Below are positions 46,405 through 54,827 of a stretch of DNA of 64,000 bases, piece after piece. The stretch covers positions 62,001 to 126,000 of the forward strand of contig CAJTGD010000003.1 in NCBI GenBank assembly GCA_910575475.1, written 5' to 3'. The DNA comes from Lachnospiraceae bacterium. GTDB lineage: Bacteria; Bacillota; Clostridia; Lachnospirales; Lachnospiraceae. The position numbers and the translations under genes are program-made. The stretch's first letter is position 1; each line of letters starts with the position of its first letter. A model generated the notes under the pieces. It was not told the DNA's origin, made no database searches, and worked only from the letters and a program-made list of their open reading frames with translations.

Positions 46405-47538
46405 TTACCGTGCCTCCTTCATATTCAATAATGCAACAGCCGCTTCATCGGTGGTTCCGAACTTTGTCTGGGCAAAACCAAGCTCCTCGTAGATCGCCCA
46501 TCCCTGCTCCTGGTTAAACCCGCGGCTTTTCACCGCAACCGGTTTGCTGCTGCCTACTTCTTTGTAAGCACGGCTGATTCCTTCTGCCATGTCCGCGCAA
46601 TTATTGATCCCGCCGAATACATTGACCAGAATATAATCCGTCTTTTTATTCTGGAGCAGGATACGCATGGCCTGATATGTCTTCTCTGCCGTCACTCCGC
46701 CTCCAAGATCCAGGAAATTATTCACCCTGCCTCCATAGTGACGGATCGTGTCCATAGTCGCCATACCGATGCCGGCGCCTCCTGCCATCGTTCCGATATC
46801 TCCTTCCGGATCCAGTTCGATATATGTAAGATCGTACTTCTGTGCTTCTTCTTCCTGCCTGGACCTCCGCTGCGACGTCCGGGGAAGAAGCGTATAATCT
46901 TCTTGACGGTACAGGCTGTTGTCGTCAATGACCAGTTTGGAATCAATTGCCATCAGGCTCTCATCCTCCAGCACTACGAGAGGGTTGATCTCAATCGTGG
47001 TCGCATCCAGTGCAAAGCATGCCTTACACAGCTTCTCCGCAATCTCCACCACCTGATCCATACGTTTCCCGGGAAGGTCAAAGACCGCTGCCGCTTCACG
47101 GAAACTCTGCGCGCAGAATCCGTCCGTACAGTCAAACCGCAATAACTTCTCCGGAGATTTTACCGCCAATTCTTCAATCTCCATCCCGCCGAACGGAGTA
47201 AAGAGCATGACCATCGTGCGGTTCTTTACATCCAGCGTCATTCCCAGATAGTATTCCTCTTTGATCGGAAGAAATCCGCATGCGATCACTCCCTCCATAG
47301 ATTTCCCGTTGATCGTGATCTCTTCGATGATCTTCTTTGCTTCCCGCAGCTCCTCTTCTGACTTCACCACCCGGACAGCCCCTGCTTTACCTCTTTTTCC
47401 TGAAAGGATCTGCCCTTTCAATACGCAGGGATACACAATCTCTTCCGGAATATCCTCACCGGCCAGGAGAATGCTTTCATTGACCGGAATGCCGAACCGC
47501 TTCAGCTGGGCCTTCCCTTCTATCTCTAAGTAATCCAT
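46405..47538 (-). CDS. ADP-forming acyl-CoA synthetase, SucC-like beta subunit
   Basis: ATP-grasp subunit of 377 residues. The N-terminal domain holds LKGQILSGKRGKAG, the metal site is TIEINPLVV, and the C-terminal flavodoxin-like domain has GGAGIGMATMD and NVFGGINNCADMA. The alpha-subunit gene begins one base after its stop, so the two are coupled. Homologues of this kind act as sulfoacetate-CoA and sulfopropionate-CoA ligases in sulfonate fermenters, and as succinate- or malate-CoA ligases elsewhere. Confidence 0.92.
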   Translation of the reverse strand: MDYLEIEGKAQLKRFGIPVNESILLAGEDIPEEIVYPCVLKGQILSGKRGKAGAVRVVKSEEELREAKKIIEEITINGKSMEGVIACGFLPIKEEYYLGMTLDVKNRTMVMLFTPFGGMEIEELAVKSPEKLLRFDCTDGFCAQSFREAAAVFDLPGKRMDQVVEIAEKLCKACFALDATTIEINPLVVLEDESLMAIDSKLVIDDNSLYRQEDYTLLPRTSQRRSRQEEEAQKYDLTYIELDPEGDIGTMAGGAGIGMATMDTIRHYGGRVNNFLDLGGGVTAEKTYQAMRILLQNKKTDYILVNVFGGINNCADMAEGISRAYKEVGSSKPVAVKSRGFNQEQGWAIYEELGFAQTKFGTTDEAAVALLNMKEAR

Positions 47539-47571
47539 ACCATTTATCCTTTCTTAACTGCTGATATCAAC

Positions 47572-48948
47572 TTAATCCCAGGCCATCTCCGGATCCGGAA
47601 GGTAGGACTCCTCATAGGGGTATCCTACACGAGTAATATTCATCAGATGTTCATAGTTAAAGTTTCCGCTGAAGCTGTTATTTCCCCAGGAACCGCAGCC
47701 CAATGTTGTCGTAGGGGTAAATCCGTTCGTCGGACTTCCTCCGCCTGTTGTACCTGCCGGCTGGTTTACGATGCATCTCGATACGGAACATTGGATCGCT
47801 GCATATTCCACGTGCTCCGGTGTATTAGAATGCACTGCGATGCTGTGTCCTTTTCCTTCAAATTCCAGGTTCTCCACCATCTTCGCGACGCCTTCCTCAA
47901 AAGATCCGTATGGCATCAGATTGATGACCGGACACAGCTTTTCGCGGCACAGATCGTCACCTGATCCGACTTTCTCTGCCGTAGCAGCGATGACACGTGT
48001 TCCCGCCGGAACCTGGATGCCGATCTTTTCTCCTACCTGTTCGGCGCTCAATCCCACAACTTCTCTGCTGATCGGGCCGCCTCCCGGAAAGATTCCTTCG
48101 CGCAGCTTTGCCGTCTGCTCTGCTCCTTCTACATAAAATGCACCCTGGGCTTTAAATTCCCTGACAAATTCATCAAATTTTTCTTCCGGGATAAACGCGG
48201 TCTGTTCCCCCAGACAGATCAGTCCATTGTCAAAGCTTCTTCCAAGAATGATCTTCGCCGCCGCGTCTTTGAGGTCTGCATCTCTGTCTACGATACACTG
48301 GACATTGCCCTGTCCTACTCCAAGGGATGGCTTTCCGCTGGAATATGCAGCCTTCACCATGCCTGGTCCTCCGGTTGCCACGATCACATCCGCCGCACTC
48401 ATCAATTCCCCGGTAGCCTCAATGGAGACTTCCTCCAGGCCCAGGATCAGATCCTTTGGAAGCCCCAGCTTCTCAAGTTCCGCCTGGAACATCTCAACAA
48501 GCAGCGCTGTGCACTTTACCGCACGCGGATGGGGCGCAAAGATAATAGAATTACGTGTCTTCAGCGCGCTGGCTGCATTTCCCATCGGAGTAACCACCGG
48601 ATTCGTAGACGGGATGACTGCTGCCACGACCCCTACCGGCTTTGCGACCTCCAGCATACGCTTTTCCTCAATCCTCCTGATCACACCGACCGTTTTCTTG
48701 TCTTTGATGCTCTTCCAGATCAGAGCGGATTTGTTGCGGCATTTTGCGATCTTATCCGCCTCACATCCCATACGCGACTCCTCTGCCGCCATCGATCCAA
48801 GAGTCTGTGCATTGTCAAATACGATCTTGCAGACTGCCCTTGCCGCGGCATCCGCCTGTTCCTGTGTCGCAAATTCAAACTGCTTCTGTGCTGCTTTTGA
48901 CCGCGCAATGAGCTCTGCCACACCTGCCATCTTTTTCTCTTCGCTCAT
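47572..48948 (-). CDS. CoA-acylating aldehyde dehydrogenase
   Basis: Oxidises the pathway aldehyde to an acyl-CoA with NAD(P)+, or runs in reverse. It has 458 residues. The catalytic Cys is in FDNGLICLGEQTA, and the Rossmann/CoA segment is VVAAVIPSTNPV. The overall pattern is that of the EutE/PduP/SauS group. There is no N-terminal microcompartment-targeting helix with matching shell genes, which suggests the aldehyde is charged and non-volatile. It is followed by the CoA-ligase pair 34 bases on. Confidence 0.92.
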   Translation of the reverse strand: MSEEKKMAGVAELIARSKAAQKQFEFATQEQADAAARAVCKIVFDNAQTLGSMAAEESRMGCEADKIAKCRNKSALIWKSIKDKKTVGVIRRIEEKRMLEVAKPVGVVAAVIPSTNPVVTPMGNAASALKTRNSIIFAPHPRAVKCTALLVEMFQAELEKLGLPKDLILGLEEVSIEATGELMSAADVIVATGGPGMVKAAYSSGKPSLGVGQGNVQCIVDRDADLKDAAAKIILGRSFDNGLICLGEQTAFIPEEKFDEFVREFKAQGAFYVEGAEQTAKLREGIFPGGGPISREVVGLSAEQVGEKIGIQVPAGTRVIAATAEKVGSGDDLCREKLCPVINLMPYGSFEEGVAKMVENLEFEGKGHSIAVHSNTPEHVEYAAIQCSVSRCIVNQPAGTTGGGSPTNGFTPTTTLGCGSWGNNSFSGNFNYEHLMNITRVGYPYEESYLPDPEMAWD

Positions 48949-49033
48949 AAATCAATTCCTCCCTTAAATGTTTTATATTTTATGTAATTGTTCAGAACAG
49001 CAGGCGGGTCTGCTGCCTGCTGTTCTGTCACAA

Positions 49034-49139
49034 TATACCTCGTGAATCGGCCGAATGGCCATGATGGGGTGCCCTTGGGTATACCTTCTGAAACGGCCGA
49101 ATGGCCATGATGCGGCGCCCTTGGGTATACCTTCTGAAT
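49034..49139. repeat. 46-bp tandem repeat between transporter and dehydrogenase genes
   Basis: Two copies (49048-49093 and 49094-49139) differ at about three positions; the end of a third copy (TATACCTCGTGAAT) precedes them. Each unit carries GGCCGAATGGCC, itself a small palindrome, and ends GGTATACCTTCTGAA. It would lie in the polycistronic mRNA between the transporter and aldehyde dehydrogenase genes. Confidence 0.85.
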
Positions 49140-49155
49140 ATCAATGGTACCTGAT

Positions 49156-50583
49156 TTAGAATGACCAGTTAGAAAGTGTACCAAATCCCGGCCATAATTT
49201 GATGCATGCATATCCAAAGATCAACGCTACAAGGAGACGCACTATTACCATAGGGATTCCCTTTTTCATCATCTGATCCGAAGGCAGGCCGTAGGAGATT
49301 GGAATCGCCCGGACGCTGACCGGAAGCAGGAACTCCGCGTTATATGCAAATACTGTCGCAAACCAGTAAGGAATCGGATTTAATCCAAGATTGGATGTAA
49401 TACTGATTACGATCGGAATCGTTACTGCTGCTGACACAGTAGAGTTTGTCATTTCGGAAAGAATCGTTGCAAACACTGCGAAGATCAAGAATGTTGTAAA
49501 TCCGCCGTCCAGATTCAACTTTCCGACAATGCTCGCAATACCGGCCGCCGCTCCGGATTCATTAACCAGATTGCCGAGGGCCACGCCGCCTCCGAATAGG
49601 AGCATCATGCCCCACAGGGAATTTTCCTGCGCCGCTTCCCATGTAAGGAACGGTTTCTTATCTTCTCCGGTAAGCAGGAACATCACGCATCCAAAAATCA
49701 GGAAAATATAAGCAGGCTCTGCATTTGGCACAAGATTTGCATACAGCGGACGAGCAAATGCGCCGAATACTGCGATCAGGAAAAGGATTCCGCTCAGCTT
49801 CTCATCCCGTGACATCGGCCCGAGTTCTGAAAGCAGCTTATCAAAATATTCTTTCGTTCCTTTGATCGGCTCACAGCCCCTCCCTATGTACAGCATACAG
49901 AACAGCATGATGATCGTAAGTATGATCAGATACGGAATACTGCGTTTGATCCAGTCAATGTACATGAACTCTGTTCCAATATATTCCTGGATAAAAGAGA
50001 TCGCAGAAACGTTCATCGCTCCCCCGAGCGGAGTTCCGACTCCTCCGATCCCTGCGCCCCATCCGATTGCCAGCAGGATCGGAATCGCCTGCGGACACTT
50101 TGATATCTCTTCATAGCCTGCGGCATGCAGCATTGCGACCGCGATCGGTGTATACAGCGCAACTACCGCAACATTCGGCATCATCATTGACAGAACGATA
50201 CTCGCTACCAGCCAGACAATGATCTGCGACTTCATTGACGGTCCGATTAGGGAAAGTGCTTTTAAGGCAACCCTGCGGTCCAGTCCTGTACGTGCCCATG
50301 CCAGTGACAGCAGCCCTGTACCAAAGATCAGGATGATGCTTCCTGACGCATAATGTGAAGTTACGGATCCCATCGGCACCATTGCAAAAATCGCATTTAC
50401 GATTCCCGGAAGAAGAGCGGTAACCGTCATGTGTACCGGGCGTGTAACCCACCAGAATACCATCCAAAGCAGTGTACCGAATGCCATCGCTCCCGGCTGT
50501 GTCAGAGCTCCCCCCAGTGCAAAGCTTGATAACGCGAAAAGTACCGGACCTATTATGATATAGATCAATCTTTTTTTGTCCAT
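49156..50583 (-). CDS. DASS/SLC13-type anion transporter
   Basis: Membrane protein of 475 residues with about eleven to twelve helices, of the divalent anion:sodium symporter family. Conserved segments are MMPNVAVVALYTPIAVAML, GGVGTPLGGAMN and the second half's SEMTNSTVSAAVTIP (the SNT-like motif). It would import a small di- or monoanionic acid with Na+. The start is ATG 50583 with AAAGGAGAA about eight bases upstream; the frame stays open for 59 more codons, but these encode a Lys-rich stretch that is really the leader. Confidence 0.92.
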   Translation of the reverse strand: MDKKRLIYIIIGPVLFALSSFALGGALTQPGAMAFGTLLWMVFWWVTRPVHMTVTALLPGIVNAIFAMVPMGSVTSHYASGSIILIFGTGLLSLAWARTGLDRRVALKALSLIGPSMKSQIIVWLVASIVLSMMMPNVAVVALYTPIAVAMLHAAGYEEISKCPQAIPILLAIGWGAGIGGVGTPLGGAMNVSAISFIQEYIGTEFMYIDWIKRSIPYLIILTIIMLFCMLYIGRGCEPIKGTKEYFDKLLSELGPMSRDEKLSGILFLIAVFGAFARPLYANLVPNAEPAYIFLIFGCVMFLLTGEDKKPFLTWEAAQENSLWGMMLLFGGGVALGNLVNESGAAAGIASIVGKLNLDGGFTTFLIFAVFATILSEMTNSTVSAAVTIPIVISITSNLGLNPIPYWFATVFAYNAEFLLPVSVRAIPISYGLPSDQMMKKGIPMVIVRLLVALIFGYACIKLWPGFGTLSNWSF

Positions 50584-50727
50584 TTGTAGTTCTCCTTTTC
50601 CTTTTAGTAAAATTTTTTCCTTCTTATGCCTTTTTGATTCCTTTTTCTCCTTTCCTTCTGATTTTTTCTTTTTGATATCTACTGTCATTTTATATAAGGC
50701 CCAGAAGTATGTCGTATCTTGTTTTGT

Positions 50728-50755
50728 ATTATACTCATGCCAGTTCTGCTGACAA
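50728..50755 (-). promoter_or_regulatory. Promoter of the transporter/CoA-pathway operon
   Basis: On the minus strand TTGTCA (50755-50750), 16 bases, then TATAAT (50733-50728). It gives a leader of about 135 bases. Confidence 0.7.
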
Positions 50756-50804
50756 TACATTTTTCCATTTGTTTCATTTCACACAATCAGTTTTCAAAAC
50801 ACAA

Positions 50805-50853
50805 ACACCGTTTGCACATTTTACGATTCAGTTGCATAATGTGCAAACGGTGT
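50805..50853. promoter_or_regulatory. 16-base-arm perfect inverted repeat between the IclR and transporter genes
   Basis: ACACCGTTTGCACATT (50805-50820) and 50838-50853 are perfect complements with a 17-base spacer. Inside, TTGCA-TAATG-TGCAA (50832-50846) is a second small palindrome. It lies 62 bases after the IclR stop and 50 bases upstream of the transporter promoter's -35 box. It may be the IclR operator, a terminator for the IclR transcript (tail TTTGTGTTTTG), or both. The rest of the 331-base gap holds only the promoter and leader. Confidence 0.7.
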
Positions 50854-50914
50854 TCACCATTTCCTATTCTATTTTCTTTCTGCGGCAGGTGCGGCTCTGC
50901 TTCCGTACTTTCTT

Positions 50915-51709
50915 TTAATTCGGATAATATCCAAGTTTCCCTGAAATCCTTGCCGAAGTGTTCAGCACCGCCCTGGCAAGCTCCCGCTCTCTTTCAGGTT
51001 TCTCCAGACTATGGACCGTCGTCGATACGCTGATCGCCGCTACAGGCATACGGTTTCTGTCAAAAACAGGAGCTGCAACCGATGCCTTATTCAGGGCAAG
51101 TTCATTTTTTAACAGGCAATAGCCCTTCTGCCTCACAACGGCAAGTTCATAGTTGATCTCTTCCATCTCTATCTTTGTCTCTTCCGTAAGCTTTCTTCGG
51201 TCGCTCTTTTTCAAAATATCCTGAGACTTTGCAGGCGGAAGATAAGCAAGGATCGCACGCCCCATTGCCGTACAATACACCGGCTGGCGATGTCCCATTG
51301 GTATTGCCAGATTTTTCGTGCTCTCGCAGCTGCAGCTGATCATATGGACGATATCCTCCATCTCCTGTATCCCCATATGGCTGTGCACATTATGCTCATA
51401 GGATATCTTCTGCAATTCTGGAAATGCATATCGGTAGATATCATTATTCTGCAGCGCCGTACCCGCCAGTTCCAGGATCTTCATTCCCGGATAATAACAG
51501 CCTGTCAGGTCATCCCGCTGCAGAAATCCCCAGTCCAGCAGTGTATTCAGATGCCGGGACACCGTACTGATATTGATCCCAAGCTTTGCAGCAATGTCCG
51601 AAGTTCTCTGCATCGGTGTCTTTTCATTAAATGTTGACAGTATCGCTAATGTTTTGTTCAGGCTTTTTGTGTTCGATTCTCTATGCAGGCATTCTGTATC
51701 GCGGTTCAT
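50915..51709 (-). CDS. IclR-family transcriptional regulator
   Basis: Regulator of 264 residues. A winged helix at about 15-75 (SDIAAKLGINISTVSRHLN) is followed by the IclR effector domain (YCTAMGRAILAYLP, then ASVAAPVFDRNRMPVAAISV). Its ATG overlaps the stop of the TPR gene by four bases, so it is translated as its partner. It lies upstream of the transporter operon with a strong inverted repeat between, and most likely controls it. Confidence 0.92.
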   Translation of the reverse strand: MNRDTECLHRESNTKSLNKTLAILSTFNEKTPMQRTSDIAAKLGINISTVSRHLNTLLDWGFLQRDDLTGCYYPGMKILELAGTALQNNDIYRYAFPELQKISYEHNVHSHMGIQEMEDIVHMISCSCESTKNLAIPMGHRQPVYCTAMGRAILAYLPPAKSQDILKKSDRRKLTEETKIEMEEINYELAVVRQKGYCLLKNELALNKASVAAPVFDRNRMPVAAISVSTTVHSLEKPERERELARAVLNTSARISGKLGYYPN

Positions 51710-54078
51710 GGTGAAATCCTTTCTTCTGGTTTATATCTTTGCTCCGCCTCATCCAATGATTGATACCCGTAAAACCGTACCATATGCTCCATCACCATTC
51801 TGGCATGGTTCTCCTTGTTCTGCTCCATCTTTTTTATCATTTCCAAATAGAGCAGTACTGTCTCATCTGAATATGACCCCAGTTCTCCTCTTGCATAGGT
51901 CTCAACCGATGTATTCCATGGAGTATCTTCCCAGGTGTGTACGGCCCTCCCGCGTCCGGACAGGGCCGGATATTCTCCGGCAAATTCTTCCTCCCACTGT
52001 ACCTTTTTTGCAATAATATACTCCTCTTGTTTCCTGCGTTCTATGCTTCGTACTGGCAGATGTTTTTTAAGCTTCTCATACTGTATGGGAGCAGTGCTCT
52101 CCATCATACGTGCATATTTTTCACTCAGAAGGTTCCATCCCTTATCCTCTGCCTCTGTCAGATCTCTCCGATAGCTCTCCAAAGTCTCCGTATCCCATGT
52201 TAAAAACTGGCTTTTACGCATGATGCCAAAGGTCTCATGATCGTCTTGACAGGAAGCTCTCCCTCCCTCATTCTTCACACTCTGGAATTGATGCCATTCC
52301 AGCGCCACTACCTGATCGACCAGTGCTTTAAAATCGGCTTCCTGATCGATATTCTTTACTTCTTTCATCATTTCCATCTTATGCACCTCCAAAAAGTGCT
52401 CCTTGCTCGGTGATAGTCCTTTACGGTTTAGCTCCCGGACAAACAGGCAGCAGATATCTTCGATCTGGCTTTCCGCCTCTTCAGGCTTTGCCTCTGCATG
52501 AACAGCCATAAGCTTCTGCAGCATAGGTTTCAGATCTTTCATATCTGCAAACTTTTCCATACCCCGCATTTTCCATTTATAGATTGGGATATACATATGA
52601 TTCAGAAGATATGCCGCCTCTGCCGCCGCATTGATAAATTCCGTCAGGCACAGCCACATTGCGCCGATATCCCCGCGCTTCCTCATCCTGCTATAATTAT
52701 ACTGCCCGGCCTGAGCCATCCTTCCCAATGCACCGGCAAGTTTAAAACGCCGTACTTTTTCGGGATATCTCCTAAAACCATCCCTGCGCCTCGCAAATTC
52801 TCCCAGAGGATCTTCGAAAACTTCCCCGTTCGTCACTGTACATAGTGCCGTACTGTCAATGCGGGACCATTCCTCCAGCTCATGGACACGATCCGGCGGC
52901 ACGGCGTATCCCGTGAATTTTCGGTAGAAATCGTCTGTACACATGACGCCCACCCGGCCTGCACCATGTTCCGTATCGTTGCGCACCGGGAAGCCCATAA
53001 ACTCTCCAGGAAGATTTTGATAGTCCTTCTGAAGCTGTTCTCCGATCACTTCATGATCTTCTCTGGTAAGCCACAGGCAGAACCCCGGCCCATAATCATG
53101 ATCTGACGAAAACTCATCATCATATCCCAGGCACTCTGATCCCTCTCCTGCAAGGCCTGCCGCTATACGCGGCACATATTCCGGATATTTTTCTTGAAGC
53201 ATCGGCCTTCCATATTCTTCGTAGTATTTTCTCGACAGTTCCAAACCTCTGATCTTCCGGTTCCTTATGGCCTCCCTTCGTGCAAATGTGTCCTGAACCA
53301 GATTCAGATTCCTCAAGGTCACCTCATAATCACGGTTCTCGCCGTAATTCTCCCGAATCTCCCTCAGTGCCTTTTCATAGTATTCTATCGATGTCTCCAG
53401 CCGGTCCTTCCTGAAATATGCTTCGCCCAGGCCCGATAGCACAGAGGCATAATGTGCATCCTTTTTTCCTTCTTTTCCCTCAAAGATACGCCTGGCCTCC
53501 TCCATATGCCGCGTTCCTTCTTCTATTTCCTGCCGTGCAAAACAGATATTCCCGATATTAGCATGTGTAATAGCCGCTTCCGACTCGGATTGGTCCAGCT
53601 TTAAGATCAAATCCATCGCCTTCTCCAGATCCTGCTTTGCTTCCAAAAGCCTCCCCGTATCCAGATACAGCAGACTTCGGTTATTATAGAATGCCGCCAT
53701 CCGGTAATCAGGTTCTGTAAACTCCTCCTTATAGCATTCGTAAACCTGCTGATAATATTCTTCCGCAGGCTCCATCTTTCCCATCATACGATAAGCTGTC
53801 GCAATATTCAACAAAATTGTCGCATAATTCACCGTTCTCTGAATCCCCATGTCACTGGAAAACTCCTGTACCTTCCGTATACATTCTTCGCATTCCTCAA
53901 AACGGCTCGTGACACGGTAATACCCCATAAGCTCATTGAAGATCGTAAGCATTGCCGCCGTGTCTTCCGCTCTGCGTGCTTTTTCTAGGCCCGACTGCAG
54001 AAATGCTTCCAGCCGCCTGGGCTCTCTTTCATATAATTCGTCCAGCTGATCTAAAAAATCCTGTAAATGAAACACCAC
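51706..54078 (-). CDS. TPR / nucleotidyltransferase-like (DUF4037) / DUF4125 protein
   Basis: Large cytoplasmic protein of 790 residues. Residues 1-290 are tetratricopeptide repeats (for example FYNNRSLLYLDTGRLLEAKQ, LSGLGEAYFRKDRLETSIEY). Residues about 305-430 hold a pol-beta nucleotidyltransferase-like motif (GEGSECLGYDDEF, then SSDHDYG). This is the G..S-D-x-D arrangement of DUF4037 proteins. Residues about 570-775 form a DUF4125 domain (LEWHQFQSVKNEGG). The biochemical role is unknown. It is coupled by a four-base overlap to the IclR regulator, which suggests a signalling or modifying role in control of the downstream catabolic operon. Confidence 0.8.
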   Translation of the reverse strand: MVFHLQDFLDQLDELYEREPRRLEAFLQSGLEKARRAEDTAAMLTIFNELMGYYRVTSRFEECEECIRKVQEFSSDMGIQRTVNYATILLNIATAYRMMGKMEPAEEYYQQVYECYKEEFTEPDYRMAAFYNNRSLLYLDTGRLLEAKQDLEKAMDLILKLDQSESEAAITHANIGNICFARQEIEEGTRHMEEARRIFEGKEGKKDAHYASVLSGLGEAYFRKDRLETSIEYYEKALREIRENYGENRDYEVTLRNLNLVQDTFARREAIRNRKIRGLELSRKYYEEYGRPMLQEKYPEYVPRIAAGLAGEGSECLGYDDEFSSDHDYGPGFCLWLTREDHEVIGEQLQKDYQNLPGEFMGFPVRNDTEHGAGRVGVMCTDDFYRKFTGYAVPPDRVHELEEWSRIDSTALCTVTNGEVFEDPLGEFARRRDGFRRYPEKVRRFKLAGALGRMAQAGQYNYSRMRKRGDIGAMWLCLTEFINAAAEAAYLLNHMYIPIYKWKMRGMEKFADMKDLKPMLQKLMAVHAEAKPEEAESQIEDICCLFVRELNRKGLSPSKEHFLEVHKMEMMKEVKNIDQEADFKALVDQVVALEWHQFQSVKNEGGRASCQDDHETFGIMRKSQFLTWDTETLESYRRDLTEAEDKGWNLLSEKYARMMESTAPIQYEKLKKHLPVRSIERRKQEEYIIAKKVQWEEEFAGEYPALSGRGRAVHTWEDTPWNTSVETYARGELGSYSDETVLLYLEMIKKMEQNKENHARMVMEHMVRFYGYQSLDEAEQRYKPEERISP

Positions 54079-54400
54079 ATTCCCCCCTTAAGAACTGTGA
54101 ATACATAAAAAAATATTTCCGGCAATTCGCACAAAAAAAAGCGTCCATATTGTTCTTTTATTAGGAAATTTTTTGCATAAATTATTTTCAACATACCACG
54201 TTTATTCTATTTTTTCAATTATCTTTTCTCCTTATTTTTATAGGCATACTGCGCCTGAAATGAAATTTTTTCCAACCGCACAGTTGGAAATCTTTCCTGC
54301 CAGTCTTCCCTTGAATATTATATCCGGTAAAAGTTCTTGTCATTATGCACAATTTCCGTCCATCATTTCACAGCACTTTTCACATATTTTTCAAAACATC
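54079..54400. other. AT-rich gap upstream of the TPR gene
   Basis: No gene is seen. It must hold the TPR-gene promoter, but I could not pick a convincing pair of boxes. It includes an inverted repeat TTTCCAAC (54269-54276) / GTTGGAAA (54283-54290) around six bases, which may be an operator. Confidence 0.4.
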
Positions 54401-54429
54401 TTGACATTAATCATAAGCCGCCTTATAAT
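54401..54429 (+). promoter_or_regulatory. Consensus promoter of the purine operon
   Basis: TTGACA (54401-54406), 17 bases, TATAAT (54424-54429): both boxes match consensus exactly. Transcription would start about 54436, ten bases before the riboswitch aptamer. Confidence 0.92.
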
Positions 54430-54445
54430 GATACCTAGAAATTAG

Positions 54446-54553
54446 CTTGTATAAGTTCATGATTGGATGAGCGTGTCTACCAACTGCCGTAACAGTTGAC
54501 TACAAGTCTTTGGGTTACCCGAAGATTTTTAGTTGATTGTTACGGCAGTTTTT
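54446..54553 (+). ncRNA. Purine (guanine-type) riboswitch with overlapping terminator
   Basis: P1 is CTTGTA (54446-54451) with TACAAG (54501-54506). P2 is 54455-54460 with 54467-54472, with loop GATTGG. J2/3 contains TCTAC. P3 is CAACTG (54481-54486) with CAGTTG (54493-54498), with loop CCGTAA. The specificity base before P1' is C (54500), as in guanine sensors. Both loops are one base shorter than the usual GATATGG and CCGTAAA. The 13-base strand 54482-54494 in P3 is perfectly complementary to 54538-54550, which is followed by T5. Aptamer and terminator are thus exclusive, so ligand should turn the operon on. The region 54554-54827 holds no gene. Confidence 0.85.
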
Positions 54554-54827
54554 ATGTTTCCATAAATTTGGCTGCCGACATGGGAAACGAAACCTGACAC
54601 GTCTGTCATATGCATATTCCTTTGCGCGCGGGATAGTGCAATTTCTGTTTTCATCCGACGCATATCAGTCCGATATTTTCGCAGATACACGCCATTCCAT
54701 TCATGAGTCTTATCTGATCGGTATACTGACATACCGACGCAATTTCACACAGCAAAATTTAAACAAGATTTATTTCAGTAAAAGTCCCCGCAGCAAGTTT
54801 CGCGGGAATAAATTTGGAGGAGAAACA

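Noticed and set aside
49034..49139. CRISPR array
   Set aside because: Units abut each other with no spacers, and there are only about two copies.
48945..49217. Ninety-residue open frame across the tandem repeat
   Set aside because: Its sequence is only the repeat translated, it has no Shine-Dalgarno sequence and it overlaps the transporter end.
54537..54827. Longer start for the deaminase
   Set aside because: The extension translates riboswitch and leader sequence, and ATG 54828 has an ideal GGAGG.
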